This document shows, one piece after another, positions 14,872 through 24,209 of a stretch of 64,000 bases of DNA. Where the stretch lies: positions 248,001 through 312,000 of the forward strand of contig NZ_FOOQ01000002.1 in NCBI RefSeq assembly GCF_900113245.1, given 5' to 3'. Position numbers and translations under genes: made by a program. Source of the DNA: Halopelagius inordinatus. Lineage in GTDB: Archaea; Halobacteriota; Halobacteria; Halobacteriales; Haloferacaceae. A model generated the notes under the pieces. That model made no database searches and was not told where the DNA came from. It worked only from the letters and a program-made list of their open reading frames with translations. Within the stretch, counting starts at the first letter, position 1. Each line of letters opens with the position of its first letter.

Positions 14872-15984
14872 GTGACCGAGAAACGCGAATACAGAGACGA
14901 CTATCCGGACAAGACGCTGTACATCCCGGGTCCGACGGAGGTGCGAGAGGACGTCGTGGAGGCGATGTGCGAACCGATGTTCGGTCACCGCATGGACCGC
15001 ATGACGGACCTGTACACGACCATCGTCGAGGACACGAGGGAGTTCCTCGGAACCGACAACGACGCGATAATCCTCACGGCGTCGGGCACGGAGTTTTGGG
15101 AGGCGTCGACGCTCAACCTCGTCGACGAGAACATCTTAGTGCCGACCTGCGGGAGTTTCAGCGAACGCCACGCCAACGTGGCCGAGCGACTGGGCAAGAA
15201 CGTCGATAGACTGGAGTACGAGTGGGGGCAAGCGGTCAAACCCGAGGACGTCCGCGCGGCGATAGAGGAGAGCGAAAACGAGTACGACGTCGTCGCCTGC
15301 GTGATGAACGAGTCCTCGACGGGCGTCCGCAACCCCATCGAGGAGGTGGGCGACGTCGTCGCGGAGTACCCGGACACGTACTTCGTCGTCGACGCGGTGT
15401 CGTCTCTGGGCGGCGACTACGTCGACATCGACGAACACGAAATCGACGTCATCTTCGCCTCGACGCAGAAGGCGTTCGCGATGCCGCCCGGCCTCGCCGT
15501 CTGCATCGTCAGCGAGGACGCCTACGAACGCGAAGTGGAGAAAGACTCCGCGTCGTGGTACGGCGGGTTCCAGCGAGCGCTCGACTACTACGACCGGAAG
15601 GGTCAGACGCACTCCACCCCGGCGATTCCCGTCATGCTGGCCTACCGCGAACAGATGAAGCACATGCTCGACGAAGGCCACGCGAGGCGCGACGAACGCC
15701 ACCGGGAGATGGCCGAGTACACCCGCGAGTGGGCCCGCGACCACTTCGATATGTTCCCCGAAGCGGGCTACGAGTCTCAGACCGTGAGTTGCATTGAGAA
15801 CACGCAGGGAATCGACGTCGCGGAGACGATAGACACCGTCTCCGAGGAGTACGACATGGTGTTCTCGAACGGGTACGGCTCGGCGCTCGGCGAAGAGACG
15901 TTCCGCATCGGCCACATGGGCGAACACGACGTCGAGTCGATACAGGCGCTGACCGACGCCATCGAAGACGTCGCGGGACTGTAG
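14872..15984 (+). CDS. PLP-dependent class V aminotransferase (alanine-glyoxylate/serine-pyruvate type)
   Basis: 370 residues from the GTG at 14872 (MTEKREY); another in-frame GTG at 14863 would add three residues. Fold type I enzyme transferring an amino group between alanine or serine and glyoxylate or pyruvate. Seen: IPGPTEVREDV near 18, SGTEFWEAS near 71 (cofactor phosphate loop), NESSTGVRNP near 146, VDAVSSLGGDYVD near 173 (Asp to the pyridine nitrogen), and FASTQKAFAMPPG, where K200 is the Schiff-base lysine. Monocistronic in appearance. Confidence 0.9.
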   Translation: MTEKREYRDDYPDKTLYIPGPTEVREDVVEAMCEPMFGHRMDRMTDLYTTIVEDTREFLGTDNDAIILTASGTEFWEASTLNLVDENILVPTCGSFSERHANVAERLGKNVDRLEYEWGQAVKPEDVRAAIEESENEYDVVACVMNESSTGVRNPIEEVGDVVAEYPDTYFVVDAVSSLGGDYVDIDEHEIDVIFASTQKAFAMPPGLAVCIVSEDAYEREVEKDSASWYGGFQRALDYYDRKGQTHSTPAIPVMLAYREQMKHMLDEGHARRDERHREMAEYTREWARDHFDMFPEAGYESQTVSCIENTQGIDVAETIDTVSEEYDMVFSNGYGSALGEETFRIGHMGEHDVESIQALTDAIEDVAGL

Positions 15985-16128
15985 ACGGACGTAGCCGACG
16001 CGGAGAACGACGGCCGGACCCGGCCGGTCGGTCCGGTCGCTTCCTCGGAGACTCACCGTTTCGACCGGAAAGCCCGCTTCCCAAAGGGATACGTCGGGCC
16101 GACGAATCTGTAACCCAGTGAGTCAACT

Positions 16129-16968
16129 ATGAGAGGGTTATCCGGGAAGACGGCGCTCGTGACGGGTGCGGGGTCGGGAATCGGACGCGCGTCCGCGCGT
16201 CGCTTCGCCGAAGAGGGCGCCGACGTCGTCGTCGCCGACGTCATCGAAGAGACCGGCCGCGAAACGGTCGGGCTCATCGAGGACGCGGGCGGAAACGCCC
16301 GCTTCGTCGAGGTGGACGTCTCCGACCTCGCGTCCGTCGAGCGGATGGTCGATATCGCGGTTGAGACGTACGGAAGTCTGGATTTCGCGCACAACAACGC
16401 GGGAATCCTCACCGATTTCGTGGAGGTGACCGAACTCGAAGAGGAGCGGTGGGACAGACTGATCGATATCAACCTGAAGGGTATCTGGGCGTGTCTGAAG
16501 GCTGAACTCCCCGTCATGGTCGAACAGGGACACGGCGCTATCGTCAACACCGCGTCCGAGGCTGGCTTGGTGGGGATGGGCGGCCTCGCGAGCTATTCGG
16601 CCAGCAAACACGGCGTCGTCGGCCTCACCAAGACGGTCGCACTCGAATACGCCACTCGCGGCGTCCGGGTCAACGCGATCGCGCCCGGACCGACGAAGAC
16701 GAACATCCAGTCGGGCTTGCTGGGCGGCGCCAGCGGGTCGTCTCCGACGTCTCTACGGGAGCGTGTCGGGACGGCCATCAAACTCCTGCGGACGGCGATT
16801 CGGACGCTCCGAGCCGACTTCGATACGTCCGCGATGCGGGACGTGCCGATGGACCGCATCGCCGAACCCGAGGAGATGGCCGGCGCGGTGGCGTTTCTCT
16901 GCTCGTCCGACGCGTCGTACATCACCGGGCATACGGTCCCCATCGACGGCGGTCAGGCGGCCGACTGA
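16129..16968 (+). CDS. Short-chain dehydrogenase/reductase
   Basis: 279 residues, classical SDR. Cofactor motif TGAGSGIG at residues 12-19, NNAG near 89-92, catalytic S143, Y156 and K160 (YSASK), and the closing SDASYITGHTVPIDGG typical of glucose-1-dehydrogenase/3-oxoacyl reductase-like members. D37 in the second strand suggests preference for NAD over NADP. There is a roughly 40-residue insertion (about 195-235, basic and amphipathic) before the C-terminal motif, longer than in the canonical 250-residue enzymes. Substrate unknown. Confidence 0.87.
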   Translation: MRGLSGKTALVTGAGSGIGRASARRFAEEGADVVVADVIEETGRETVGLIEDAGGNARFVEVDVSDLASVERMVDIAVETYGSLDFAHNNAGILTDFVEVTELEEERWDRLIDINLKGIWACLKAELPVMVEQGHGAIVNTASEAGLVGMGGLASYSASKHGVVGLTKTVALEYATRGVRVNAIAPGPTKTNIQSGLLGGASGSSPTSLRERVGTAIKLLRTAIRTLRADFDTSAMRDVPMDRIAEPEEMAGAVAFLCSSDASYITGHTVPIDGGQAAD

Positions 16969-16992
16969 GTCCCCCACACCACAGTTCTCGGG

Positions 16993-17172
16993 GCGTCGGT
17001 CTCCGTGGAGTGCGTCCGCGATAGCGACGCGGGCGCGGTCGACCGTTCGGAACGTCAGGAAGCCGTGACCCACGTCGTCGTAGTTCTCGTAGCGGGTGGA
17101 CACGCCGTCGCGGACGAGTTGCTCGGCGTACGCTCTGCCGCCGTCGTGGAGCGGGGTCGTATCTGGAGCGTC
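16993..17172 (-). pseudogene. Remnant of an alpha/beta-hydrolase (C-terminal piece)
   Basis: In one minus-strand frame about 60 codons read as the last third of an esterase/dienelactone-hydrolase-like protein: APDTTPLHDGGRAYAEQLV, then a strand, then DDVGHGFLTF with the catalytic His, then RARVAIADALHGD. No nucleophile elbow (G-x-S-x-G), no start and no stop at the expected place are present: the frame runs on antisense into the SDR gene. The piece is therefore a decayed gene, not an active one. The remaining gap to 17338 shows nothing else. Confidence 0.6.
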
Positions 17173-17338
17173 CAGTTGGGATGGCGACTCGCCGCTTCTC
17201 GTAGGGTAGCGTCGCCCGCGTCGGTGCGGCGGCCACTCGCGGTCGTCGCCGGTGCTCGACGACTCCCGAGAGACGGGATCGAACGGACCCGTCGCCGTCG
17301 AACGTGAACCGTCGTCGCTCGGTGGCGACCCGCGTCAG

Positions 17339-17758
17339 TCAGTATTCGGGTCGCTGGGCGCGAATCACGTCTGCGAACTGCTGGTGTTCGTCGGCGAGCA
17401 GTTCGTTCAGATCGTCTCCCGTGATGATGCCCACGAGGGACTCGCCCTCGCAGATGGGTAGCCGTCGGATTCCGTGTTCGGCCATCAAGTCGGTGGCCTC
17501 GTAGAACCCGGTGTCACTCTCGGCCGTACAGAGGTCGGCGGTCATCACGTCTTCGGCGGTCTGTTCGCTCGGGGAGCGCTCTTCGCCGAGCACGCGAACC
17601 GCCAGGTCGCGGTCCGTGACGATACCGACCGGCGTCTCTCCGTCCGTGATCACGATACTCCCCACGTTCTCTTCGTCCATGGTCGCCGCGAGGTCGGTCA
17701 CCGGCGTGTCCGAGTCGCCGGTCACAACGTCGCTTCGGGCGAGGTCTTCGATTGGCAT
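17339..17758 (-). CDS. CBS-domain-pair protein
   Basis: 139 residues from the ATG at 17758, almost entirely a tandem CBS (Bateman) module: first CBS about residues 8-60 (VGSIVITDGETPVGIVTDRD), second about 75-125 (GIRRLPICEGESLVGIITGDD). Such modules bind adenine nucleotides such as AMP or ATP and report energy state, but no effector domain is attached. An upstream in-frame start would add eleven residues with no homology. A similar stand-alone pair lies at 45893. Confidence 0.88.
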   Translation of the reverse strand: MPIEDLARSDVVTGDSDTPVTDLAATMDEENVGSIVITDGETPVGIVTDRDLAVRVLGEERSPSEQTAEDVMTADLCTAESDTGFYEATDLMAEHGIRRLPICEGESLVGIITGDDLNELLADEHQQFADVIRAQRPEY

Positions 17759-18372
17759 TGGTGGTCCCTCGCAAATGAGTTCGACGCGCACCGTATTAGG
17801 AACCGTTATGATTACCAGAATACAGGAATCTTGTAGGCGGGTTTCCCTTTCGGCGGCGGAGAGCGAACCGCCGCCGAGAGACCGACACGAGAGGCTCGCG
17901 TTCGGTCAGTTCTTCTCTTGCGGCGGACGCGAAGTAGCGCTCTCGGCCACCCAGACGGGAGTCGTCCGGACCGGTCGTGGAGCTCTCTGGTAGTACAGTC
18001 GAAATGTCGCCCGAGACACTAACGGCCGGCATCATCCCGAGGCGGCGCGCCGCGTCAGCCGGGAAACCCTCGTGTCAGGCGGTCCGTCTTTCGGGCGCGG
18101 ACGGTCCACTCCGCCGACGACTGCCGCCGTCGGCGGAGTCGTCGCTTTACGCGACTCCGTTCGGTCGCGTCTGCACGCCTTCCCGCACTCGGCCGCGTGT
18201 GCGGTCGGATGCGGATGTGGGTGCAGACGCGACCGAAATGTCGCACACCCGGGTTCTCCGTCTCCTCATCGCTCCCGTACTGGGACTACTCGGAGCGGGG
18301 ACTAAGGTGCGCACGAGACGGTAGCGGGGCGAACCCAAAGAGCATTCCGACTGGACGGCCGCACACGGCGAT
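17759..18372. other. 614-base gene-free region with a strong hairpin
   Basis: No coding region could be supported on either strand. The left end should hold the promoter of the CBS gene. At 18108-18139 the arms ACTCCGCCGACG and CGTCGGCGGAGT form a perfect 12-base stem with an 8-base loop. It lies 234 bases downstream of the stop of the geranylgeranyl-reductase-like gene (minus strand), without a T-tract, so it is not an obvious terminator; a structured RNA or a chance GC-rich palindrome remain possible. Confidence 0.4.
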
Positions 18373-19758
18373 TCAGACCGTGTACTCGGACTCGTTCAGT
18401 TGGACGTACTTTCCCTTTCGGTACTTGAACTTCGCCTTCTTGTACGCGGTGACGAGGCGGGCGGCGTTGAGTCCGGCCCCGATTTTCGAGGTTTTGAACA
18501 GTTCCGGCCCCGAATCGACCTGCAGTTTCCGCGCCGTCGAGAACGCCCAGTCCCAGTCGTCGGGACCGTAGTCGCGGACGATGTCCGCGAAGGCGACGTT
18601 CCGGTGGACTTCCTCGCCGATGGCCTCCTTCCATCGAGCGTTGTACGGCGTCAGGTCACCCTCCGCGGCGAGTTCCCCCGCGATGGCACCGGTTCGGACG
18701 GCGACGTGGTCGCCGCCCTCGTGGAACGCGGAGGTGGCGCCCATCGCGCCGCCGACGACGGCGATTCCGGCTCTCGTCGGCGAGTCGATGGGTCGCGTCG
18801 AGGAGATGGCGTACGTCTCCGTCCCCTTCGTCTTCCCGCGGTCCTCGACGAGGGGAAAGTCCTCCTCGATATCGTACTCGTCGCCGTACTCCTGTTCGAG
18901 GAGGCGGCGGACGTACTCTTTGCCCTGCGGGATTCGCTCGTCGTCCTCGCGGAGGAGCGCGTACTTCTCTCGGTCTGTCACCTCGTCTATGTCCAACCCG
19001 ATGGGCATCGTCAGGCCGATTCGGGCGACGGTGCCGTCGTTCGGGAATATCCACGGGTAGGCGGTGTGGCCCGGCATGTACCCCCACCAGAACTTGATGG
19101 CGCCCGACACCTCGTCGTACACCTCCTCGGGGAGGCGTCTGTGCTCTTGGTAGGCGATGTGGTTGACCGTCGTCGTCGACAGTTGGTCCGTGATGTCGAA
19201 CGAGACGAACCGGTCTAAGACCTTGTTCGTCACCGTCCGCTGGGGGCCATCGGCGAGGACGACGAAGTCGGCGGCGACGTCTTCGCCGTTGGCGAGGCGG
19301 ACGACGTGGCGCGGGCCGTCGCCCCCCGCTTCCGCGTCCGTCTCAACGTCGCGGACGGACGCTTTCACGCGGTATGACGCGCCCGCCTCCTCGGCCCTGT
19401 CGCGCATCCAGTCGTCGAACTTCGCGCGGTGGAAACAGTAGCCGAACTCGTCGTACGACGACTCGATGCCCGTCTTCCGGAGGACGAGAGACTCGCTCGG
19501 ACCGACGAACTCCGCGCGGTCGAGGTGGCTGAGGACGACGTCGTCGGGCATCTCGTCGGGGTGGATGCCCATGATGTCCACCCAGTAGTCGAGGATGCCC
19601 GCCGCGTCCGTCGAGTCAGAGCCGAGTCGGTCGGGCCGGTCTGCCCGGGGGACTCCCTTCTCCAGCACCACCGCCGACGCGCCCCGCGACGCCGCGGCGT
19701 GTGCGGCGGACGACCCCGCGGGCCCACCGCCGACGATGGCTACGTCGAATCGCTCCAT
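18373..19758 (-). CDS. FAD-dependent oxidoreductase of the geranylgeranyl-reductase family
   Basis: 461 residues. N-terminal FAD-binding motif DVAIVGGGPAGSSAAHAAASR (about residues 5-24), FCFHRAKFDDWM-like segment near 107, ADFVVLADGPQRTV near 167, and the second FAD motif GIAVVGGAMGATSAFHEGGDH near 330-350. The family reduces isoprenoid chains of archaeal lipids or menaquinone side chains; members also include other flavin dehydrogenases, so the substrate is open. The Lys-rich C-terminal tail (TAYKKAKFKYRKGKYVQL) could contact membrane lipid. No transmembrane helix is seen. Confidence 0.8.
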   Translation of the reverse strand: MERFDVAIVGGGPAGSSAAHAAASRGASAVVLEKGVPRADRPDRLGSDSTDAAGILDYWVDIMGIHPDEMPDDVVLSHLDRAEFVGPSESLVLRKTGIESSYDEFGYCFHRAKFDDWMRDRAEEAGASYRVKASVRDVETDAEAGGDGPRHVVRLANGEDVAADFVVLADGPQRTVTNKVLDRFVSFDITDQLSTTTVNHIAYQEHRRLPEEVYDEVSGAIKFWWGYMPGHTAYPWIFPNDGTVARIGLTMPIGLDIDEVTDREKYALLREDDERIPQGKEYVRRLLEQEYGDEYDIEEDFPLVEDRGKTKGTETYAISSTRPIDSPTRAGIAVVGGAMGATSAFHEGGDHVAVRTGAIAGELAAEGDLTPYNARWKEAIGEEVHRNVAFADIVRDYGPDDWDWAFSTARKLQVDSGPELFKTSKIGAGLNAARLVTAYKKAKFKYRKGKYVQLNESEYTV

Positions 19759-19848
19759 ACCCCGTATCGAACCTTGCGGCGGTAATAAACCCCCTGAACC
19801 GACACGCGCACCGACGGGTTCGACCCGTCCGCCGCCGTCGAATCGGCG

Positions 19849-21639
19849 TCAGTCGTCGTCGCCGTCTCTCGCGGATTCGGTCGGGACGGCTCCGGTCGAC
19901 TCGGCGTTTCGGTTCGTGAGGACGCCGTCGAAGGCGAACGTCGCGCCGGGACCACCGCCGGGTATCGAGACGGTCCACCCGTGGGACTCGGCCATCGTCC
20001 GGACGATAGCGAGGCCGAGTCCGTTCCCCCGTCGCGAGGTGGTGTAGCCGTACTCGAACACCCGCGCCCGTTCGTCGGCGTCGATACCGGGGCCGTCGTC
20101 GCGGACGACGAACCCGCCGCCGGTCAGTTCGACTTCGATGGTCACGTCCCGACCGGCGTGGTGGATGCTGTTCGAAAAGAGGTTCTCGAACACGCTGACG
20201 AGGCGAGAGCGGTCTGCGACCAGTTCGCCGTCGCCCGCGACGAGCAGTGTCGCGTCCCCCGTCTCCACCGTCTGCCACGCCTCTCGGGCGACGGCACCGA
20301 ACGACAGACGTTCGGTCTCTTCGACGGATTTCCCTTTCCTCGCCAGCGTTTGGATGTCCTCGACTATCTCGCGCATTCGCTCGTGCGTCCGCGTCACCGT
20401 CTCGAACGCGTCGCGGAGTGCGGCCGACTCGGCGTCGGTCAGGTCGCCGTCGGCCGCCGCCTCGACGTCCGCGCTCACGAGTTCGAGGTAGCCCTGCGCG
20501 ACGTTCAGCGGGTTCCGAAGGTCGTGCGTCACCGTCCGGGCGAACTGGTCGAGTTGCTCGTTCTGTCGTTCGAGTTCCCGGCGGTACGTCGCGAGGTCGG
20601 TCACGTCGCGGAAGACGAGCGCGTGTCCGAGCGTCGCGTCCGCGGATAGCGGAGAGACGCGCACCGAGTAGTGAATCCTCTCGTCGTCCCGGGTAATCGT
20701 GACCTCCTCGGTTCGCGTGTCACCGCCCCGCGCGTCGGGGCGTCGGCCGGGCGAGACGACGGACGCGAGTTCCGGACAGGCGGTTCGGTACGGCTCTCCG
20801 ACGGCTAGTTCGCCTCCCGACCCCCGGCACAAGGTCTCTGCGGCGGCGTTGTAGTCGGCGACTCGCCCCTCGCCGTCGAGGACCACCACGGGGTCCGTGA
20901 ACTCCTCGAACAGCACGTCCCGCGCCACCGGTTCGATGGTGAGCAGACCGCTTTTGAACACCGCCGTCGCCGACCCGACGGCGAAAAACCCGATGCCGAG
21001 AGCCGTGTGGTCGAACGTCGGAACGGGGGCGAACCCGGCACCCGCGACGACCGCCGGGGCCGCAGAGCCGATTCCCGAAACCGTGAGGGCGAACACGGCG
21101 GTCGAAGGGCGGTGTCGTGACCGGAGAAAGAGCGACGCGAGGCGGACGACTCCGGCCCAGATACCGACCGCCGCGTAGACGAATCCGAGCAGACCCACCG
21201 GCGTTGTCTCGCTGGACGCGTGGACGAACGGCGCGTCGGTGACGACGGTCACCGACCCCAACAGATCGTGGAACGGCATCGTCACCGTCAACGCGGTGAG
21301 GACGACGTAGCCGACGGTCATGGCGAGCATGTCCGGCGACCGCAACGTCACCTCGCGCCCGGCGTACGTCGACGCGAAGTAGAACCAGACGACGACGGAG
21401 GACAGAGAGAGGACGGTCCGGGCGGTGGCGGCGACGGCCACGAGCGTCGGGTCGGACCAGACGACTTCGAGAAACGACGAGACTCCCCACAGCGTATCGA
21501 CCAGCATCAGACCCGTAAAGAGGGCCGCGTCGGACGCAGTCGCGTACCGGTGTGCCCAGACGCCGACGCCGAACGCCAACCCGGCGGAGACCAAGAGCGC
21601 AGAGGCGTACACCGCCGCCAGCGACAGAGTCGGCGACAT
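19849..21639 (-). CDS. Membrane sensor histidine kinase (7TM-PAS-HisKA-HATPase)
   Basis: 596 residues. Seven hydrophobic segments occupy about residues 5-230, like the HisKA_7TM input region of haloarchaea. A PAS domain follows (about 238-345, from LFEEFTDPVVVLDGEGRVADYN), then a coiled stretch and the phosphoacceptor box TVTHDLRNPLNV with H372, and the ATPase domain with N box (VFENLFSNSIHH), G1 box (RDDGPGIDADER), F and G2 boxes (GNGLGLAIV). It autophosphorylates and should signal to a response regulator; none is adjacent in operon, the nearest being the receiver at 22763. The signal is unknown. Confidence 0.92.
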   Translation of the reverse strand: MSPTLSLAAVYASALLVSAGLAFGVGVWAHRYATASDAALFTGLMLVDTLWGVSSFLEVVWSDPTLVAVAATARTVLSLSSVVVWFYFASTYAGREVTLRSPDMLAMTVGYVVLTALTVTMPFHDLLGSVTVVTDAPFVHASSETTPVGLLGFVYAAVGIWAGVVRLASLFLRSRHRPSTAVFALTVSGIGSAAPAVVAGAGFAPVPTFDHTALGIGFFAVGSATAVFKSGLLTIEPVARDVLFEEFTDPVVVLDGEGRVADYNAAAETLCRGSGGELAVGEPYRTACPELASVVSPGRRPDARGGDTRTEEVTITRDDERIHYSVRVSPLSADATLGHALVFRDVTDLATYRRELERQNEQLDQFARTVTHDLRNPLNVAQGYLELVSADVEAAADGDLTDAESAALRDAFETVTRTHERMREIVEDIQTLARKGKSVEETERLSFGAVAREAWQTVETGDATLLVAGDGELVADRSRLVSVFENLFSNSIHHAGRDVTIEVELTGGGFVVRDDGPGIDADERARVFEYGYTTSRRGNGLGLAIVRTMAESHGWTVSIPGGGPGATFAFDGVLTNRNAESTGAVPTESARDGDDD

Positions 21640-21665
21640 CGTTCACGTCTTCGGTAGTCTGTTCG

Positions 21666-21676
21666 GTAATAATTCA
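21666..21676 (-). promoter_or_regulatory. Likely TATA element of the histidine kinase gene
   Basis: Minus-strand GAATTATTACC is the only AT-rich stretch upstream of the kinase start and is centred about 32 bases before its ATG, compatible with a nearly leaderless transcript. Confidence 0.4.
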
Positions 21677-21791
21677 TTCGAACGAGAGAGAACGAAGACG
21701 GCGGACGGGGGAGGGCCGGCCTCGCGCCCGAAGAGAGCGCGGACGTCCGAACGGGTGAACATTTACCACCTTCCCGAGACGTTGGTACTCG

Positions 21792-22757
21792 ATGACCGAC
21801 GCCGACATCGTCGTCTTACGGCAGAAGATTCACGGACTGTCCGCCGAGGGGTACGCAGAGGAACTCCGCGCGCGACTTCCCGACAGAGACGTCGTCCTCG
21901 CGCGCACCCCCGCCGAGGAACGCGAACTCCTCAGAGAAGCGTCGGTGGCGACGGGACTCACCGTCGAGGAGGATATCCTCGCGGAGGCCGAGAACCTGCG
22001 TCTGTTCGCGTGCGTCTACGCCGGGACGGGGCACCTCCCGATGGACGCTCTCGAAGATCACGGCGTCGCCGTCACGAACGCCTCCGGCGTCCACGGACCC
22101 AACATCGCAGAGCAGGTGGTCGGCTCCATCCTCTCTTTCACCCGCCGGTTCCACGTCGCGTGGGAGCAAAAACGGGACCGGCAGTGGCAGTCCTACCAGA
22201 CGCGCGAACTGCAGGGGTCGACGGTCACCGTCGTGGGTCTGGGCGCACTCGGCGAGGCCACCGTGGACCGACTCGACTCCTTCGGCGTCGAAACCGTCGG
22301 CGTCCGGTACTCCCCCGAGAAGGGCGGACCGACCGACGAGGTGGTCGGACTCGAAGACGAACGGGGGTTTCACGACGCCCTCGCGCGGTCCGAGTACGTC
22401 GTCGTCGCCTGCCCTCTGACGGAGACGACGCGCGGCCTCGTCGATGCGAACGCGTTCCGGTCGATGCCGCCGGACGCCGTCCTCGTCAACGTCGGCCGCG
22501 GACCGATAGTGGAGACGGACGCCCTCGTGGACGCCCTTCGGTCGAACGCCATCCGGGGTGCGGCCCTCGACGTGACGGACCCCGAACCTCTCCCCGAGGA
22601 CCACGAACTGTGGACGTTCGACAACGTTCTCATCACCCCCCACAACGCCGGTCACACGCCGAAGTACTGGGAGCGTCTCTCCGGCATCGTCGCTCGGAAC
22701 CTCGAACGCGTCGACGAGACTGGTGCGTTCGAAGGGTTGGAGAATCAGGTGCTATAG
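21792..22757 (+). CDS. D-2-hydroxyacid dehydrogenase (NAD-binding)
   Basis: 321 residues of the D-isomer-specific 2-hydroxyacid dehydrogenase family, which interconverts 2-keto and D-2-hydroxy acids. Catalytic triad visible: R236 (NVGRG), E265 (DPEPLPED) and H284 (TPHNAGH). The nucleotide-binding loop is VVGLGALGEA at residues 147-156. The substrate domain has CVYAGTGHL near 74. Substrate not determinable. A second, more distant member is at 60245. It ends 5 bases before the convergent response-regulator gene. Confidence 0.88.
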   Translation: MTDADIVVLRQKIHGLSAEGYAEELRARLPDRDVVLARTPAEERELLREASVATGLTVEEDILAEAENLRLFACVYAGTGHLPMDALEDHGVAVTNASGVHGPNIAEQVVGSILSFTRRFHVAWEQKRDRQWQSYQTRELQGSTVTVVGLGALGEATVDRLDSFGVETVGVRYSPEKGGPTDEVVGLEDERGFHDALARSEYVVVACPLTETTRGLVDANAFRSMPPDAVLVNVGRGPIVETDALVDALRSNAIRGAALDVTDPEPLPEDHELWTFDNVLITPHNAGHTPKYWERLSGIVARNLERVDETGAFEGLENQVL

Positions 22758-22762
22758 CCGCG

Positions 22763-23221
22763 CTACGCGAGGGACGGAAGCCGCGCCTGCTCGAACCAGA
22801 ACCGTTCGACCGCTTTCACGACCGACGTGAACTCCTCTGTGTCCGTCGGTTTCCGCAGATACGCGTTGACGTGGGCGTCGTAGCAGCGTTCGATATCCTC
22901 TCGCCCCTCGGACCCCGTGAGTACGATCACCGGGAGCGCTCGGAGTTCCGGGTCGTCGCGTATCGCTTCGAGGACCGCACAGCCGTCTGTTCCGGGAAGT
23001 TTCAGATCCAGGAGGGCGATATCCGGAAGCGAGGCGGGGTCGTCTGCGGCCTGTTCTCTCAAGCGGTCGATAGCCTCGTCTCCGTCCGTGACGGAACGCA
23101 GTCTCGCTCGACTCTTCGCCGCTTTCAGCGCCTCCCGCACGAGGCGAACGTCGCCGGGGTTGTCTTCGACGAGGAGGACGTCGACCGGGTCGTCGCGGGT
23201 CTGTCGGGAGGCGGTGGTCAT
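22763..23221 (-). CDS. Stand-alone response regulator receiver protein
   Basis: 152 residues, a single receiver domain of the Rcp1-like subgroup. Phosphorylation pocket: E19 and D20 (LLVEDNPGD), phosphoacceptor D72 (ALLDLKLPGTDG), T102 (VLTGSE) and K124 (YLRKPTD). No output domain is attached, so it presumably acts by protein contact or as a phosphorelay intermediate. The kinase at 19849 is a possible partner by proximity only; haloarchaea have many orphan pairs. Confidence 0.9.
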   Translation of the reverse strand: MTTASRQTRDDPVDVLLVEDNPGDVRLVREALKAAKSRARLRSVTDGDEAIDRLREQAADDPASLPDIALLDLKLPGTDGCAVLEAIRDDPELRALPVIVLTGSEGREDIERCYDAHVNAYLRKPTDTEEFTSVVKAVERFWFEQARLPSLA

Positions 23222-23442
23222 GGTAGGTCTGGCGAGTGCGGATTCTGTGATGCGCCCGTGACCGTTACACGACTACTCCGCCGTCGATACCCCGTTCGCG
23301 GGGGAGACGCACAGTGCAAAGTTTCTCGCAACCGAGAGGAGGCGCCGAAGGCGTATCAAATCGCATCTTAACCCGGAACGTAACACAACCCCGCGGCGAC
23401 ATGGCGTGCGACCCGCGGCCGTCCGACGCTCGGTTCTCGCTG

Positions 23443-24090
23443 TTACTCCTCGTACGGTTGGACGACGACGAACCCCTCGGGCCCTTCGAACTCCATCTGG
23501 ATGGTCTCCCCGGAGGTCTGGCCGATTTCGAACGTCTTGTTCGTCCCGAGAGACGGCGAGAGGTCGGTGCTCCACGCGACGGTGGCGTCCGGGTCGGTGA
23601 CAACGGGCGGCGTCAGGACGAGCGGGTCCCCGTGCGTCGAGACGGCGACCGTCCCGGGGCCGTCGAGGTAGACGTTCGTCAGGCCGCCGGAGACGGCCTC
23701 CGAGACGCTTCCGACGGTGTCGATTTCGTAGTCGACGGCCGACTCGAACGCGAGGACGTCGTTTCCGTTGACCGAGATGGACTCCGACTCGCCGAGGTCG
23801 AGTATCTGGACCGTCTTGCCCCGGTCGGCGACGTAGACGCGGCCGCTTCCCTCCGCCTCCATGATCGGCGTCCCCTCGTTCGTCACCGCGTCCTTGACGA
23901 ACCCGGTGAGTCCGCCCTCGGCCGACGACTTCCCGGTGAACGTCACGTCGCCGGTGTATCCGACCATCGACCCGGCTTTGATGAACACCGTGCCGTCGAC
24001 CGGTACGTCCAACAGTCGCTTGTTCTGCGTCCGAAATCCGGCGTCGCCGTCGACCGGAGCGTTCGCTCGCGTGAACTCGTCTAACTCCAT
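23443..24090 (-). CDS. AIM24 family protein
   Basis: 215 residues, all-beta. The sequence shows the AIM24/TRAP-like fold repeats: FIKAGSMVGYTGDVTFTG near residues 37-54, GSGRVYVADRGKTVQILDL near 91-109, and SISVNGNDVLAFESAVDYEI near 113. The family includes mitochondrial AIM24 and bacterial relatives; its molecular role is poorly known. Monocistronic. The gap 23222-23442 upstream of the response regulator shows no gene. Confidence 0.82.
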   Translation of the reverse strand: MELDEFTRANAPVDGDAGFRTQNKRLLDVPVDGTVFIKAGSMVGYTGDVTFTGKSSAEGGLTGFVKDAVTNEGTPIMEAEGSGRVYVADRGKTVQILDLGESESISVNGNDVLAFESAVDYEIDTVGSVSEAVSGGLTNVYLDGPGTVAVSTHGDPLVLTPPVVTDPDATVAWSTDLSPSLGTNKTFEIGQTSGETIQMEFEGPEGFVVVQPYEE

Positions 24091-24209
24091 GGTGACAACC
24101 GATTGATCTGTATTCCGATTGTAACTTAGTTTCTTCGAACGGCGGCGTCACCGGTCGCACCGTGCCTCGCCCGAGAGCGAAAGAGAGTCCGCCGAGAGAC
24201 CCGCGGTCG

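Noticed and set aside
18055-18338. Several 60-115 codon frames on both strands in the 17.8-18.4 kb gap
   Set aside because: No start signals, motifs or haloarchaeal acidic composition; they depend on the GC-rich hairpin region.
22763-23221. Assigning the receiver protein as cognate partner of the kinase at 19849
   Set aside because: They lie about 1.1 kb apart with an unrelated plus-strand gene between, so the pairing cannot be supported.
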